Source of the DNA: Gammaproteobacteria bacterium
Lineage (GTDB): Bacteria > Pseudomonadota > Gammaproteobacteria > Tenderiales > Tenderiaceae
NCBI GenBank assembly: GCA_016200485.1
Contig: JACQEP010000020.1
Coordinates: 1-64,000, forward strand
Reading direction: 5' to 3'
DNA: 64,000 nucleotides
Part shown: one piece after another, positions 1 through 7,157 of the stretch
Layout: each line of letters opens with the position of its first letter
Numbering within the stretch: position 1 is the first letter of the stretch
The notes under the pieces: model-generated
What the model saw: the letters and a program-made list of their open reading frames with translations, nothing else
The model's database searches: none
Told to the model about the DNA's origin: nothing
Made by a program: the position numbers and the translations under genes

Positions 1-6
1 TAGGGC

Positions 7-70
7 GGGAGGCCAATCTACAGCACAGGCTCTGGTTAAAAACCAGTCCTCAGGAGCGGACGGCCTTCCC
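7..70. other. Possible folded segment, no gene
   Basis: No gene is visible in the first 130 bases. Complementary arms at 7-14 (GGGAGGCC) and 62-70 (GGCCTTCCC, one bulge) could close a structure that holds a small hairpin, CTGGTT-aaa-AACCAG, near 33-47. The left side may be cut by the window edge. It could be the end of a mobile element or a chance fold. Confidence 0.2.
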
Positions 71-130
71 GGTGAAGCGTGTAATCTTACTTAACCTCCT
101 CAACAACATTTTCATTAAAATCGATCATAC

Positions 131-165
131 AAGGATGCGGTGAGGAACGAACCGCATCAATCGCG
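131..165 (+). repeat. REP, class B, direct copy
   Basis: GATGCGGTGAGG..GAACCGCATC hairpin followed by an ATCGCG tail. It is nearly the same as the copies at 26030, 26074 and 27074, which lie around the intact class-B RAYT. With the inverted copy at 169-197 it forms a two-hairpin (BIME-like) pair ahead of the broken RAYT. Confidence 0.75.
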
Positions 166-168
166 GAC

Positions 169-197
169 GATGCAGTTCACTGCGTTCACCACATCCT
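169..197 (-). repeat. REP, class B, inverted copy
   Basis: Reads GATGCAGTTCACTGCGTTCACC then ACATCCT. It matches the inverted REP at 26659-26696 downstream of the intact RAYT. It runs directly into RAYT coding sequence at about 200, so it marks the left edge of a deletion in the RAYT remnant. Confidence 0.7.
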
Positions 198-199
198 GC

Positions 200-537
200 G
201 TGCTGCCCGAACATTTGCATTGTGTGATTGAATTGCCGTCTGGTGACGCAGATTTTGCCACTCGCTGGCGACTAATCAAAATGGAATTTTCAAAGTCATT
301 GCCAGTGACGGAACGAAGATCGTCTGTACGCGTTAAAAGAGGCAAGCGGGGATATGGCAACGGCGATTTTGGGAACATTTGATTTGCGATGAGGCTGATC
401 ATCGTGCGCATATGGATTATATGCATATCAACCCGATAAAACATGGCTTGGTAACGCGGGTGCACGACTGGCCGTATTCCACGTTTCACCGTTTGGCCGA
501 GCAGGGAGTGTATCCGCATGATTGGGCGGGCAGCGAT
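200..537 (+). pseudogene. Broken REP-associated tyrosine transposase (RAYT)
   Basis: Remnant of a Y1/HUH transposase closely related to the intact copy at 26128-26658. The first roughly 50 residues are missing: REP sequence is joined directly to codons reading VLPEHLHC, which hold the HxH metal-binding motif. A second lesion is a one-base loss in the G run at 348-351 (four G here, five in the intact copy). It moves the GIWQRRFWEHLI segment into another frame, and the first frame stops just after. The catalytic-tyrosine region YMHINPIKHG survives in the second frame. Beyond about 537 the reading frame continues into unrelated sequence without the original stop. It cannot make an active enzyme. 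Confidence 0.85.
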
Positions 538-649
538 GAAATTATACTTAAGCTATTAGGATTGACATCCGGCGCAATGTCCTTTGAGGCTGTGAAAGTA
601 TTTTCTTCGAATTTATACTATAGGCTCGCTCACAGGGATGTTATGACAG

Positions 650-751
650 ATGGCACAAAGACAATATAAACACGGAGAAACCCGTAGCCAATCAACATTG
701 TTCCCTGTAAGTCTGGATGAATATCTATCTGAGGCAAATCCAGTTTCGTAG
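650..751 (+). pseudogene. IS1182-type transposase, N-terminal stub
   Basis: A 33-residue frame beginning MAQRQYKHGETRSQ and continuing STLFPVSLDEYLSEANPVS. The pattern (YKxGExRxQ..LFPxSLDxY....NPV) is that of the start of IS1182-family transposases, from memory of the family. The frame ends at a stop made by the left REP (748-777) of the next RAYT unit. No continuation is seen beyond the right REP at 1367, so the rest of the element is gone. Either the REP-RAYT unit inserted into the transposase gene and the distal part was lost, or a rearrangement joined them. It is too short for most gene callers. Confidence 0.6.
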
Positions 752-777
752 GTCGGGTTAGCGTAGCGTAACCCGAC
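748..777 (+). repeat. REP, class A, left copy
   Basis: A 30-nt hairpin with core GTCGGGTTAGC..GTAACCCGAC. The copy at 1338-1367 is its reverse complement with one mismatch in 30. The two face each other around the class-A RAYT. The sequence differs from the class-B REPs. Confidence 0.85.
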
Positions 778-788
778 ATGGTTTTGAG

Positions 789-1325
789 ATGAGATATCGG
801 CGTGCATTTGTTTCTGGTTGTTCTTTCTTTTTCACTGTGGTGACGGAGCAACGGCGGCCGTTGTTGGTGTCCCCGGAGGCAGTGAACATTCTGCGTATGG
901 CTTTCCGGGTGGTACGGTCGACCCACCCATTCGAGGTAGATGCGATTGTGATTCTGCCCGATCATTTGCATTGCATCTGGACGCTGCCACCAGGCGATGC
1001 GGATTTCGCGACACGCTGGCGTCTGATCAAGACATGGTTCACCAAGCATTGCGACCCGGCATCGCGCATGATGCCGAATCGTGCGCGGGTGACGAAGGGG
1101 CAACAAGCGATATGGCAGCACCGTTATTGGGAACATGCGTTGAAGAACGATGCGGATTTTTCCAGGCACGTTGAATACATTCATTTCAATCCTGTGAAGC
1201 ATGGCTATGTGTTATCTGCGATCGAATGGCCGCATTCCAGTTTTCGGCGCTATGTCAAAGATGGGGTGTATTTGGCGGATTGGGGGCAGGAAACAATGGG
1301 TTTCGATGGGGTGGGGCGCGAATGA
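789..1325 (+). CDS. REP-associated tyrosine transposase (RAYT, Y1_Tnp family), intact
   Basis: 178 residues, the normal size for RAYT/TnpA-REP proteins. These single-strand DNA nucleases of the HUH superfamily cleave at REP hairpins and are related to IS200/IS605 TnpA. The metal-binding HxH lies in LPDHLHCIW (about residues 56-64). The conserved RATRW-like segment reads DADFATRWRLIK. The catalytic tyrosine region is YIHFNPVKHG near residue 130, followed by the family's W-P-x-S-S-F-R-R-Y motif. It is flanked by inverted class-A REPs, the usual layout of a REPtron. No rearrangement, missing residue or frameshift is seen, so it may be active. Family call is firm; present activity is inference. 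Confidence 0.9.
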   Translation: MRYRRAFVSGCSFFFTVVTEQRRPLLVSPEAVNILRMAFRVVRSTHPFEVDAIVILPDHLHCIWTLPPGDADFATRWRLIKTWFTKHCDPASRMMPNRARVTKGQQAIWQHRYWEHALKNDADFSRHVEYIHFNPVKHGYVLSAIEWPHSSFRRYVKDGVYLADWGQETMGFDGVGRE

Positions 1326-1337
1326 TATGTGTGGATT

Positions 1338-1367
1338 GTCGGGTTACGCTGCGCTAACCCGACCTAC
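1338..1367 (-). repeat. REP, class A, right copy
   Basis: Inverted partner of 748-777 (29 of 30 positions complementary). It lies 12 bases after the RAYT stop codon. From here to 1520 there is no gene; this stretch serves as the upstream region of the next gene. Confidence 0.85.
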
Positions 1368-1520
1368 GATACTATAGTCCGGCTCGATGGTGTAAAAGTG
1401 GATACTTTCACAGTCTCTTCGGTTATTGCGTACGGGTTCTTGCTGGGCGGGACAGGGTTCCCCTGAAAGGGTAAAATAACCTACTTTCCTTAATCCCCAT
1501 GGCTGACTACAAACCCTTCG

Positions 1521-3137
1521 ATGTTGCGACTCACAGAAATCAGACTGCCCCTTGACCATGCGCCGGATGATATCCGGTTGGCGATCCTTAACCGGTTGCA
1601 GATTACGCCGGAGGCGTTGCATGGCCACACTGTTGCCCGTCGCGGTTTTGATGCACGCAAGCGGAGTGATATTGTCTTTGTCTATTCGCTGGATGTTGAG
1701 GTGGCGGATGAGGCGCAGCTGTTGCAGCGCTTCAGCAATGATGGTCACATCAAACCGACGCCTGATACTGACTATAAGTTTGTTGCGCACGCGCCAGCCA
1801 ATCTCAAGACACGGCCAGTGATCATCGGTACTGGCCCGTGTGGTTTTATGGCCGGGTTGTTGCTGGCGCAGATGGGGTTCAAGCCGCTGATCCTGGAGCG
1901 GGGCAAGGAGGTACGGCAGCGCACCAAGGATACCTGGGGGCTGTGGCGTGATCATAAACTTAATACTGAGTCGAACGTGCAGTTTGGCGAGGGCGGGGCG
2001 GGTACCTTCTCTGACGGCAAGCTGCACACGCAGATCAAGGACCCGCGCCATCTGGGGATGAAGGTGTTACGTGAGTTTGTGAAGGCAGGTGCGCCGGAGG
2101 AGATTCTCTACATCAGCAAGCCGCACGTCGGCACCTTCCGTTTGGTGGGCATGGTGGAGAAGATTCGCGAGGAGATTGTCAGCCTCGGCGGTGAGTTCCG
2201 GTTTGAGAGTCGTGTGACTGATATCGAGATCGACAATGGCCAAGTGTGCGGTGTGGTGCTGGCCAGCGGTGAACACATCGCGAGTGATCACGTCATACTC
2301 GCCATCGGCCACAGCGCCCGCGATACCTTTCAAATGCTTTATGAGCGTGGCGTTTATATCGAGGCCAAACCCTTTTCGATCGGTTTTCGTATTGAACATC
2401 CACAAGCACTCATCGACCAGTGCCGTTATGGTGAGTTTGCCGGGCATCCCGGCCTCGGTGCGGCCGACTACAAACTGGTGCACCACTGCAAGAATGGCCG
2501 CAGCGTATATAGTTTCTGCATGTGCCCCGGCGGTACGGTGGTGGCCGCCACTTCCGAAGAGGGACGTGTGGTCACCAATGGCATGAGCCAGTATTCACGC
2601 AACGAACGCAACGCCAACAGCGGTATTGTGGTCGGCATCACGCCGCAAGATTTTCCCAGCGATCACCCGCTGGCGGGTATTGAGTTACAACGTGAATTGG
2701 AGTCGCGTGCGTTTGTGTTGGGAGGCAGTAATTACGATGCGCCGGGGCAATTGGTGGGTGACTTCCTCAAGGGCAAGCCATCCACTGCAATCGGCAGTGT
2801 CCTGCCTTCCTACACACCGGGTGTGCATCTCACCGATCTGAGTACGGTGTTGCCTGATTATGCGATTGAAGCGATTCGCGAAGCGCTACCGGCCTTCGAA
2901 CGACAGATCAAGGGCTTTGCCATGTACGAGGCGGTGCTCACGGCTGTTGAGTCACGCACCTCATCGCCGGTGCGTATCAAACGTAATCGCAATGATTATC
3001 AGAGCCTCAACACCAAGGGTTTGTATCCTGCGGGTGAAGGGGCAGGGTACGCCGGGGGTATTCTTTCTGCTGCGGTGGATGGTATTGAGGTGGCGGAGGC
3101 GGTGGCGTTGAGTATGGTGGCGAAATCCGGCGCGTGA
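1521..3137 (+). CDS. FAD-dependent oxidoreductase of the COG2509 type
   Basis: 538 residues. An N-terminal region of about 95 residues precedes a dinucleotide-binding motif (V-I-I-G-T-G-P-C-G, glycines at about 103-108) and a second half typical of the uncharacterised FAD-dependent dehydrogenase group COG2509, including the conserved MCPGGTVVAATSEEG stretch and NTKGLYPAGEGAGYAGGI near the C-terminus, where FAD is contacted. It is soluble, with no signal peptide. The substrate is not known for this group. The start is the first ATG in frame; no strong ribosome-binding site precedes it, so a nearby start is possible. It stands alone, between the RAYT region and the ParA gene. Confidence 0.85.
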   Translation: MLRLTEIRLPLDHAPDDIRLAILNRLQITPEALHGHTVARRGFDARKRSDIVFVYSLDVEVADEAQLLQRFSNDGHIKPTPDTDYKFVAHAPANLKTRPVIIGTGPCGFMAGLLLAQMGFKPLILERGKEVRQRTKDTWGLWRDHKLNTESNVQFGEGGAGTFSDGKLHTQIKDPRHLGMKVLREFVKAGAPEEILYISKPHVGTFRLVGMVEKIREEIVSLGGEFRFESRVTDIEIDNGQVCGVVLASGEHIASDHVILAIGHSARDTFQMLYERGVYIEAKPFSIGFRIEHPQALIDQCRYGEFAGHPGLGAADYKLVHHCKNGRSVYSFCMCPGGTVVAATSEEGRVVTNGMSQYSRNERNANSGIVVGITPQDFPSDHPLAGIELQRELESRAFVLGGSNYDAPGQLVGDFLKGKPSTAIGSVLPSYTPGVHLTDLSTVLPDYAIEAIREALPAFERQIKGFAMYEAVLTAVESRTSSPVRIKRNRNDYQSLNTKGLYPAGEGAGYAGGILSAAVDGIEVAEAVALSMVAKSGA

Positions 3138-3250
3138 GATTGAGTGTGACGCGACAGGTTTAGAACATAGAGTGGGGGGGCAACATAAACGTTTGTGGGG
3201 GTGAAAATGGCTCATGCGGCACGGTTATGTTGTGAACGAATTGATAGAGG

Positions 3251-3268
3251 TGTCGTTGATTGGCGACA
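3251..3268. promoter_or_regulatory. TGTC-N10-GACA palindrome (GlrR-like operator)
   Basis: TGTCG-ttgattgg-CGACA. It shares 15 of 18 bases with the palindrome at 39861-39878, including the spacer GATTGGC. It lies 150 bases upstream of the ParA gene. A TGGCAaG...TTGC sequence at 3277-3290 resembles a sigma-54 promoter, but its GG and GC are one base too close, so the promoter call is weak. The rest of 3138-3417 holds no convincing gene. Confidence 0.4.
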
Positions 3269-3417
3269 TTATTTGATGGCAAGTTGTTGCCTTTTGAAGA
3301 CATATTTTATTCTTGCGCCACAGGCGCATTCTAAATGCCAGTTTGTTGGTTGTAATGACTTCTTCGGCATGTTATTTCTAGCCGGACTTCTAGGGTTTTG
3401 GTGGAATGGTATAGCGT

Positions 3418-4155
3418 ATGCGTAAGATTATTGTGATGAATGCTAAAGGTGGATGTGGCAAGACGACCGTTGCTACCAATCTTGCCAGCCTCTATGCGGC
3501 ACATGATTATAAAACTGCACTGCTTGATTATGATCCACAGGGGTCGAGCAGTGCCTGGTTAAAACGCCGTTCAGAAGTTGTGGCCGCCATTCATGGCATC
3601 GTCGCATATCAGTCATCGGGTTGGAATTCAACTCGCAGCTGGCAAATGCGCATGCCTCATGAAATCGAACGTGTCATCGTCGATACGCCTGCGGCGATTA
3701 AGAGTATTGATGTGCCGGGTTATCTTAAGGATGTGGACACTATTGTCGTTCCAGTGTTGTCATCCGTGATCGACGTGGAGGCCAGTATCCCCTTCATTCG
3801 TGAAATAATGAGAGTAATAAAGATGCGCTCATCACAGGCAGAGTTGGTCGTTGTAGCCAATCGTGTCAGAGTGCGTACCGATGACCTGCAGATGATGGCC
3901 GAGATATGCGCCGATATAGAAGTCCCGCTAGTGGGGCATTTGCGTGATAGCGTCAACTATCTTCGGTGCACCGATATTGGTTTGGGTGTTCATGATCTGC
4001 CGATTGGAAGGGCGACGCTTGAGCGTCGTGCACTGACTGAGCTGGTAACGGCCATCGATACCGATTTTGAGCATATGTTGCTTGCTGGAGGCAACAGGCA
4101 GAATGGTGTCGACGCCATGGGCAAGATTGCCCTTTCGATCCCTCTGCAAGCATAG
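3418..4155 (+). CDS. Orphan ParA/MinD-type ATPase
   Basis: 245 residues of the ParA partition ATPase family, which form ATP-bound dimers that bind DNA and position a cargo. The deviant Walker A is K10-G-G-C-G-K-T-T17 with the signature lysine K10, the switch region reads LLDYDPQGSSS (35-45), and Walker B is VIVDTPA (86-92). There is no ParB gene and no parS-like repeat next to it, so it is not an ordinary chromosome-partition locus. Orphan ParAs place chemoreceptor clusters, flagella, pili or carboxysomes; nothing nearby says which. The start is the ATG at the head of the conserved MRKIIVMNAKGG. Its upstream region holds the palindrome at 3251-3268. Confidence 0.85.
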   Translation: MRKIIVMNAKGGCGKTTVATNLASLYAAHDYKTALLDYDPQGSSSAWLKRRSEVVAAIHGIVAYQSSGWNSTRSWQMRMPHEIERVIVDTPAAIKSIDVPGYLKDVDTIVVPVLSSVIDVEASIPFIREIMRVIKMRSSQAELVVVANRVRVRTDDLQMMAEICADIEVPLVGHLRDSVNYLRCTDIGLGVHDLPIGRATLERRALTELVTAIDTDFEHMLLAGGNRQNGVDAMGKIALSIPLQA

Positions 4156-4312
4156 ACGGTAAATATTTACCGCCGACAATGACTATTCCTTCCACAAGTG
4201 ATCACACTCCGTAGGCCGCGTTTCGAAGGGTTCGTGAACAACATTCGTTTCGTATGCAAAATGGAGAACGTCCCTTATTCAATGAAAGCCCACGTGGGCG
4301 TAAGCGGCGTAA

Positions 4313-4495
4313 TATTGGTGGCCTTTGGTTGGGGGTTTGTGGGTGCATAGTTGGTTGACGCTTGGTTATGCGCTCATACTCTTTATTTTCTTCGATATCA
4401 ATTCACTCTGGGAAGAGCGATGGCCAAGGGAAAAATCCCCCGGTTATGTTGCTTACAAAAACCGAGTGCAGAAGCTGATTCCATTCGTTTATTGA
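4313..4495 (+). pseudogene. C-terminal remnant of an isoprenylcysteine methyltransferase-like membrane protein
   Basis: After a stop at 4310-4312 one frame reads a hydrophobic stretch (SWLTLGYALILFIFFD) and then EERWPREKSPGYVAY, KNRVQKLIPFVY and a stop. This is the C-terminal signature (EERWLREKFPGYxxYxxRVxxLIP) of the ICMT/PEMT-like membrane methyltransferase family, recalled from family knowledge. It has no start codon and no catalytic upstream part. An overlapping frame at 4254-4358 (MQNGERPLFNESPRGRKRRN...) also looks coding-like and could be part of the same decayed gene after a frameshift, but I do not recognise it. The rest of 4156-4606 is otherwise empty. Confidence 0.5.
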
Positions 4496-4606
4496 TCTGT
4501 GTTTGGCAACCATTCGTAGCTGACTTAGGTAGTGTACAATGATAATGTTTTTGTTTGAATGCAGGTAATTTTTATAATGGAAAGCCGACCATCTAAGGAG
4601 GGATTT

Positions 4607-5173
4607 ATGTTGGTAACTACGCCTAGGTTAGTAATTTTATTTATCGCAACGACATTGGCCGGTTGTGGCAATGTTCCCTATGATCCTGCCACTACTACTG
4701 ATGCGACGGCGCCACGTGTGGCTTTGCGTGTGGATAACGCTCAACCAAGCCCGGTAGAGGTGACAAATTTTATTCCGGGAGCGTTGCAAAACAAAAATGC
4801 AATCGCCAATCCGAATGCCAATATCCAGTTGTTGGGAACGGCGGCTGACGATGAAAGCGGGATTAAGGAAATCAAGCTGAGTGTTACGCGTACTGTTAAA
4901 TTCGTGGCTTCAAATGGGGGGCTGGCTGACGCTTATTTGGGTACCAAGGTAGTGGATACGCGAACATTTTCCTTGAATAATGGTCAAGCGCCTACGTTTG
5001 GTGCGATTCAGAGTAATGTTAAACCGAGTGATGAGTTTGTGTTCCAAAATGCAAATGGTAACACCGTTACCGGTGTGGGCGTCGTTCTGGAATATAATGT
5101 GGAAGCAAAGAATTTTGCTGGCAAGATGAGTTACACGGATAGGCTAGTCGTCAGCTCCGGGCAATTGCAATAA
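4607..5173 (+). CDS. Lipoprotein of unknown function
   Basis: 188 residues with a lipoprotein signal: hydrophobic stretch LVILFIATT and lipobox L-A-G-C with the lipidated cysteine at 20. The ATG at 4607 is chosen because a strong ribosome-binding site, AAGGAGGG, lies just upstream and the signal starts there; a longer in-frame reading from 4559 would spoil the signal. The mature part starts with a low-complexity threonine/aspartate linker, followed by an asparagine-rich, probably beta-type region (GTAADDESGIKEIKLSV), as in Ig-like or cadherin-like folds. I do not recognise the family. It converges with cytochrome b561 on the shared terminator at 5237-5261. Confidence 0.75.
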   Translation: MLVTTPRLVILFIATTLAGCGNVPYDPATTTDATAPRVALRVDNAQPSPVEVTNFIPGALQNKNAIANPNANIQLLGTAADDESGIKEIKLSVTRTVKFVASNGGLADAYLGTKVVDTRTFSLNNGQAPTFGAIQSNVKPSDEFVFQNANGNTVTGVGVVLEYNVEAKNFAGKMSYTDRLVVSSGQLQ

Positions 5174-5236
5174 CTTTATCTATCCAGGTAACTAAAGTGG
5201 TTTCAAATCTATCTTTTTCCGGTTTCTGATGGTTGT

Positions 5237-5261
5237 ATCGGGCGCGATAATCGCGCCCGAT
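5237..5261. terminator. Bidirectional hairpin terminator
   Basis: Perfect 11-bp stem ATCGGGCGCGA / TCGCGCCCGAT with a TAA loop, between the converging lipoprotein and cytochrome b561 genes. There is no long T tract, so termination may be partial. Confidence 0.65.
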
Positions 5262-5269
5262 AGCAGCGT

Positions 5270-5848
5270 TTAGGGTTTTAGATTGAACATGTCTTGCACA
5301 TTGCGATGACCAGCGCGCATGTGCATGAGGCCGAGTGCGATATGGCTGCCCCAGTAGATCCAGACAAAGGTGGATATGAATTCGTGGATTCCGGCAAAGA
5401 ATTCGACGGTAGCGTCGGGTTTGCCGGTTTCTGGAAAGATCACAAACAGTACGCCACCAGTCATGGCCATGACGGTGACGGCGAGAAAGCCGAGGCCGTG
5501 TACCAGCCCTGGCAGACCACCGCGCGGACCACCTTCCGGCAGTTGCTTGTGTGAGAGTTGATGCAGGTCTTTTTTAACGTCTACCCAGCCAGCGCCACCC
5601 CAGGGGAAAAGGCGAGCTAAGCCGCCATCCACTTGGCTGCTCAGGCTCCAGGCCCAGTGGGCGAGGACGATCAATAAGGCGGCGAGGCCGATGACTTCAT
5701 GTGCTTCCATGGCGGCGCGGGCAAGGGCGCTGGCGGATTCTTCATCCGGCGGTTCCATGATCAGGCTAATAGCGAGTTGTAGTGTGATGGTGAGGGCGAG
5801 TCCTAAGTGTAACCAGCGGGTTTGGATACTCCATTTATCTTGCGTCAT
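5270..5848 (-). CDS. Cytochrome b561-type membrane protein
   Basis: 192 residues with four hydrophobic helices and histidines placed to bind b-type haem: H14, H50, H64, H117 and H169. The family (cytochrome b561 / Ni-Fe hydrogenase cytochrome b fold) passes electrons between the quinone pool and a periplasmic or soluble partner in the inner membrane. No partner gene is next to it. It starts with ATG at 5848 and is transcribed away from the hot-dog protein at 6081. The AT-rich gap between them carries the inverted repeat at 5888-5919. Partner and direction of electron flow are unknown. Confidence 0.8.
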   Translation of the reverse strand: MTQDKWSIQTRWLHLGLALTITLQLAISLIMEPPDEESASALARAAMEAHEVIGLAALLIVLAHWAWSLSSQVDGGLARLFPWGGAGWVDVKKDLHQLSHKQLPEGGPRGGLPGLVHGLGFLAVTVMAMTGGVLFVIFPETGKPDATVEFFAGIHEFISTFVWIYWGSHIALGLMHMRAGHRNVQDMFNLKP

Positions 5849-5887
5849 GTAATCTATCCTTTTCTATGTGCCTGAATTTTTCTTAAT

Positions 5888-5919
5888 GATTGTTAAAAAA
5901 CATTCAAATATTAACAATC
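5888..5919. promoter_or_regulatory. Inverted repeat in a divergent promoter region
   Basis: GATTGTTAA (5888-5896) and TTAACAATC (5911-5919) are perfect 9-base complements around a 14-base AT-rich spacer, 40 bases upstream of the cytochrome b561 start. Another TGTTAACA palindrome lies near 6031. A regulator-binding site is likely; the regulator is unknown. Confidence 0.4.
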
Positions 5920-6080
5920 TGACTCAATATATATTTTAATTAAACCATGCCGATTACTTATCCGCACGCTTAATTAAAGGATGATACAAATTCCACTCAA
6001 ATTTAACGGCTGATCGATATGGTTAATGGTTGTTAACAGGATTTTTAGGTTCATGATCCAGTACTTGATGAAGGGGCTTT

Positions 6081-6566
6081 ATGTTGGCGCAATTGTTACG
6101 CAGAAGGGCAACACAACTTCCGATTGGGGTCATTCAGTGGCTGGCTAATTGGTGGTCGCCATTTCGTGGTGCCGGGATTAAGATTCGTCATGTTGCGCCT
6201 GACTACCGTTTGATTGAAGTGGAGATGGGACTGCGCTGGTTCAACAAGAACTATGTGGGGACTCACTTTGGTGGTTCGCTGTATGCGATAACGGATCCTT
6301 TTTTAATGATGATGCTGATCAATAATCTGGGGCCTAACTACATTGTTTGGGATAAGGCGGCGAAAATCGATTTTAAAAAGCCGGGACGAGGTACGGTGCG
6401 TGTTTGTTTCCAACTCGACGCGGATGAAATTCAGAAGATAAAGTCCACGGCGGATGCGCAGGGAAAATATGTGTTTGACCGGGTGGTGAATGTGGTCGAT
6501 GAGTCCGGCGAAGTGGTGGCAGAGGTGGTGAAGACCCTTTATGTGAGGCGACGGGAAAACATTTAG
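6081..6566 (+). CDS. DUF4442 hot-dog-fold protein (thioesterase-like)
   Basis: 161 residues. The sequence around GTHFGGSLYAITDPFLMMML and the later strand pattern (WDKAAKIDFKKPGRGTV) is that of DUF4442 proteins, which have the hot-dog fold of acyl-CoA thioesterases and PaaI-like enzymes. The substrate has not been established for the group. It is soluble, with no signal peptide. The ATG at 6081 follows a purine-rich GAAGGGG. It is a single gene, divergent from cytochrome b561 and convergent with the pseudopilin gene, whose stop is 20 bases away. Enzyme activity is inferred from fold only. Confidence 0.8.
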   Translation: MLAQLLRRRATQLPIGVIQWLANWWSPFRGAGIKIRHVAPDYRLIEVEMGLRWFNKNYVGTHFGGSLYAITDPFLMMMLINNLGPNYIVWDKAAKIDFKKPGRGTVRVCFQLDADEIQKIKSTADAQGKYVFDRVVNVVDESGEVVAEVVKTLYVRRRENI

Positions 6567-6585
6567 ATTATGTTGTGTTCGTTAA

Positions 6586-7146
6586 TTAAACGGCTGTTGC
6601 ACACTGGGTGCTGTCCTTGCTGGGTTCGGTGCGAATTCTGCCGGGTGCGGTGAATGCGACGCGGGTGATGCCTGCGGAATTGCAAAGATAAAACGAGCCG
6701 TTTTGGCCGTTGGGTTTGCCATCGGCTTCAAAAAGTACATGGTCTGTACTAACACCGGATTTTTTGAGATTGATCGTAGTGTTCTGCGTAAGTGGACCGT
6801 GGTGACGAACGATGGTTTCATCGTTATTCAGTTGATGGTTGCCATCGATGTCGCGAAACACGATCCAGCCTTGATGCCAGTCGGTGTTGGATTCACAGTT
6901 CTGACCGTTGCTGCTTTTACAGATTGTGGCCGGTTGACCGCTGCGGATGGCTTCGCTGCGGGTGAGGTTGAGGTCGGTAATCAGATCGTTGGTTTCAACA
7001 GTGAGGCGATTACCGGCGATCAGCTGTTGCATGGCGGGTACACCGATCGTGACCAGGATAGCGGTGACGGCGAGGGTGATCATGAGTTCGATCAGGGTGA
7101 AGCCGGAGATTCGCAGTAAATTACGAGTGGCGAATCTCCGGTTCAT
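6586..7146 (-). CDS. GspH/FimT-family type IV pseudopilin
   Basis: 186 residues. The prepilin leader is short and basic, ending at G15, followed by F-T-L-I-E20, with the conserved glutamate at position 5 of the mature protein and a hydrophobic helix (MITLAVTAILVTIGVPAM). The C-terminal part is the GspH domain (FimT/FimU minor pilins). It would be cut and methylated by PilD and placed at the tip of a type IV pilus or type II pseudopilus. No other pilin gene is present; it lies 11 bases after aspC and is probably cotranscribed with it. An orphan FimT outside the minor-pilin operon is common in Gammaproteobacteria; FimT homologues have been linked to DNA binding in natural transformation. Confidence 0.85.
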   Translation of the reverse strand: MNRRFATRNLLRISGFTLIELMITLAVTAILVTIGVPAMQQLIAGNRLTVETNDLITDLNLTRSEAIRSGQPATICKSSNGQNCESNTDWHQGWIVFRDIDGNHQLNNDETIVRHHGPLTQNTTINLKKSGVSTDHVLFEADGKPNGQNGSFYLCNSAGITRVAFTAPGRIRTEPSKDSTQCATAV

Positions 7147-7157
7147 AGATCACCTGA

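Noticed and set aside
3195..3425. 76-codon + frame before the ParA gene
   Set aside because: No family likeness, no ribosome-binding site suited to its start, and it covers the regulatory palindrome and overlaps the parA start.
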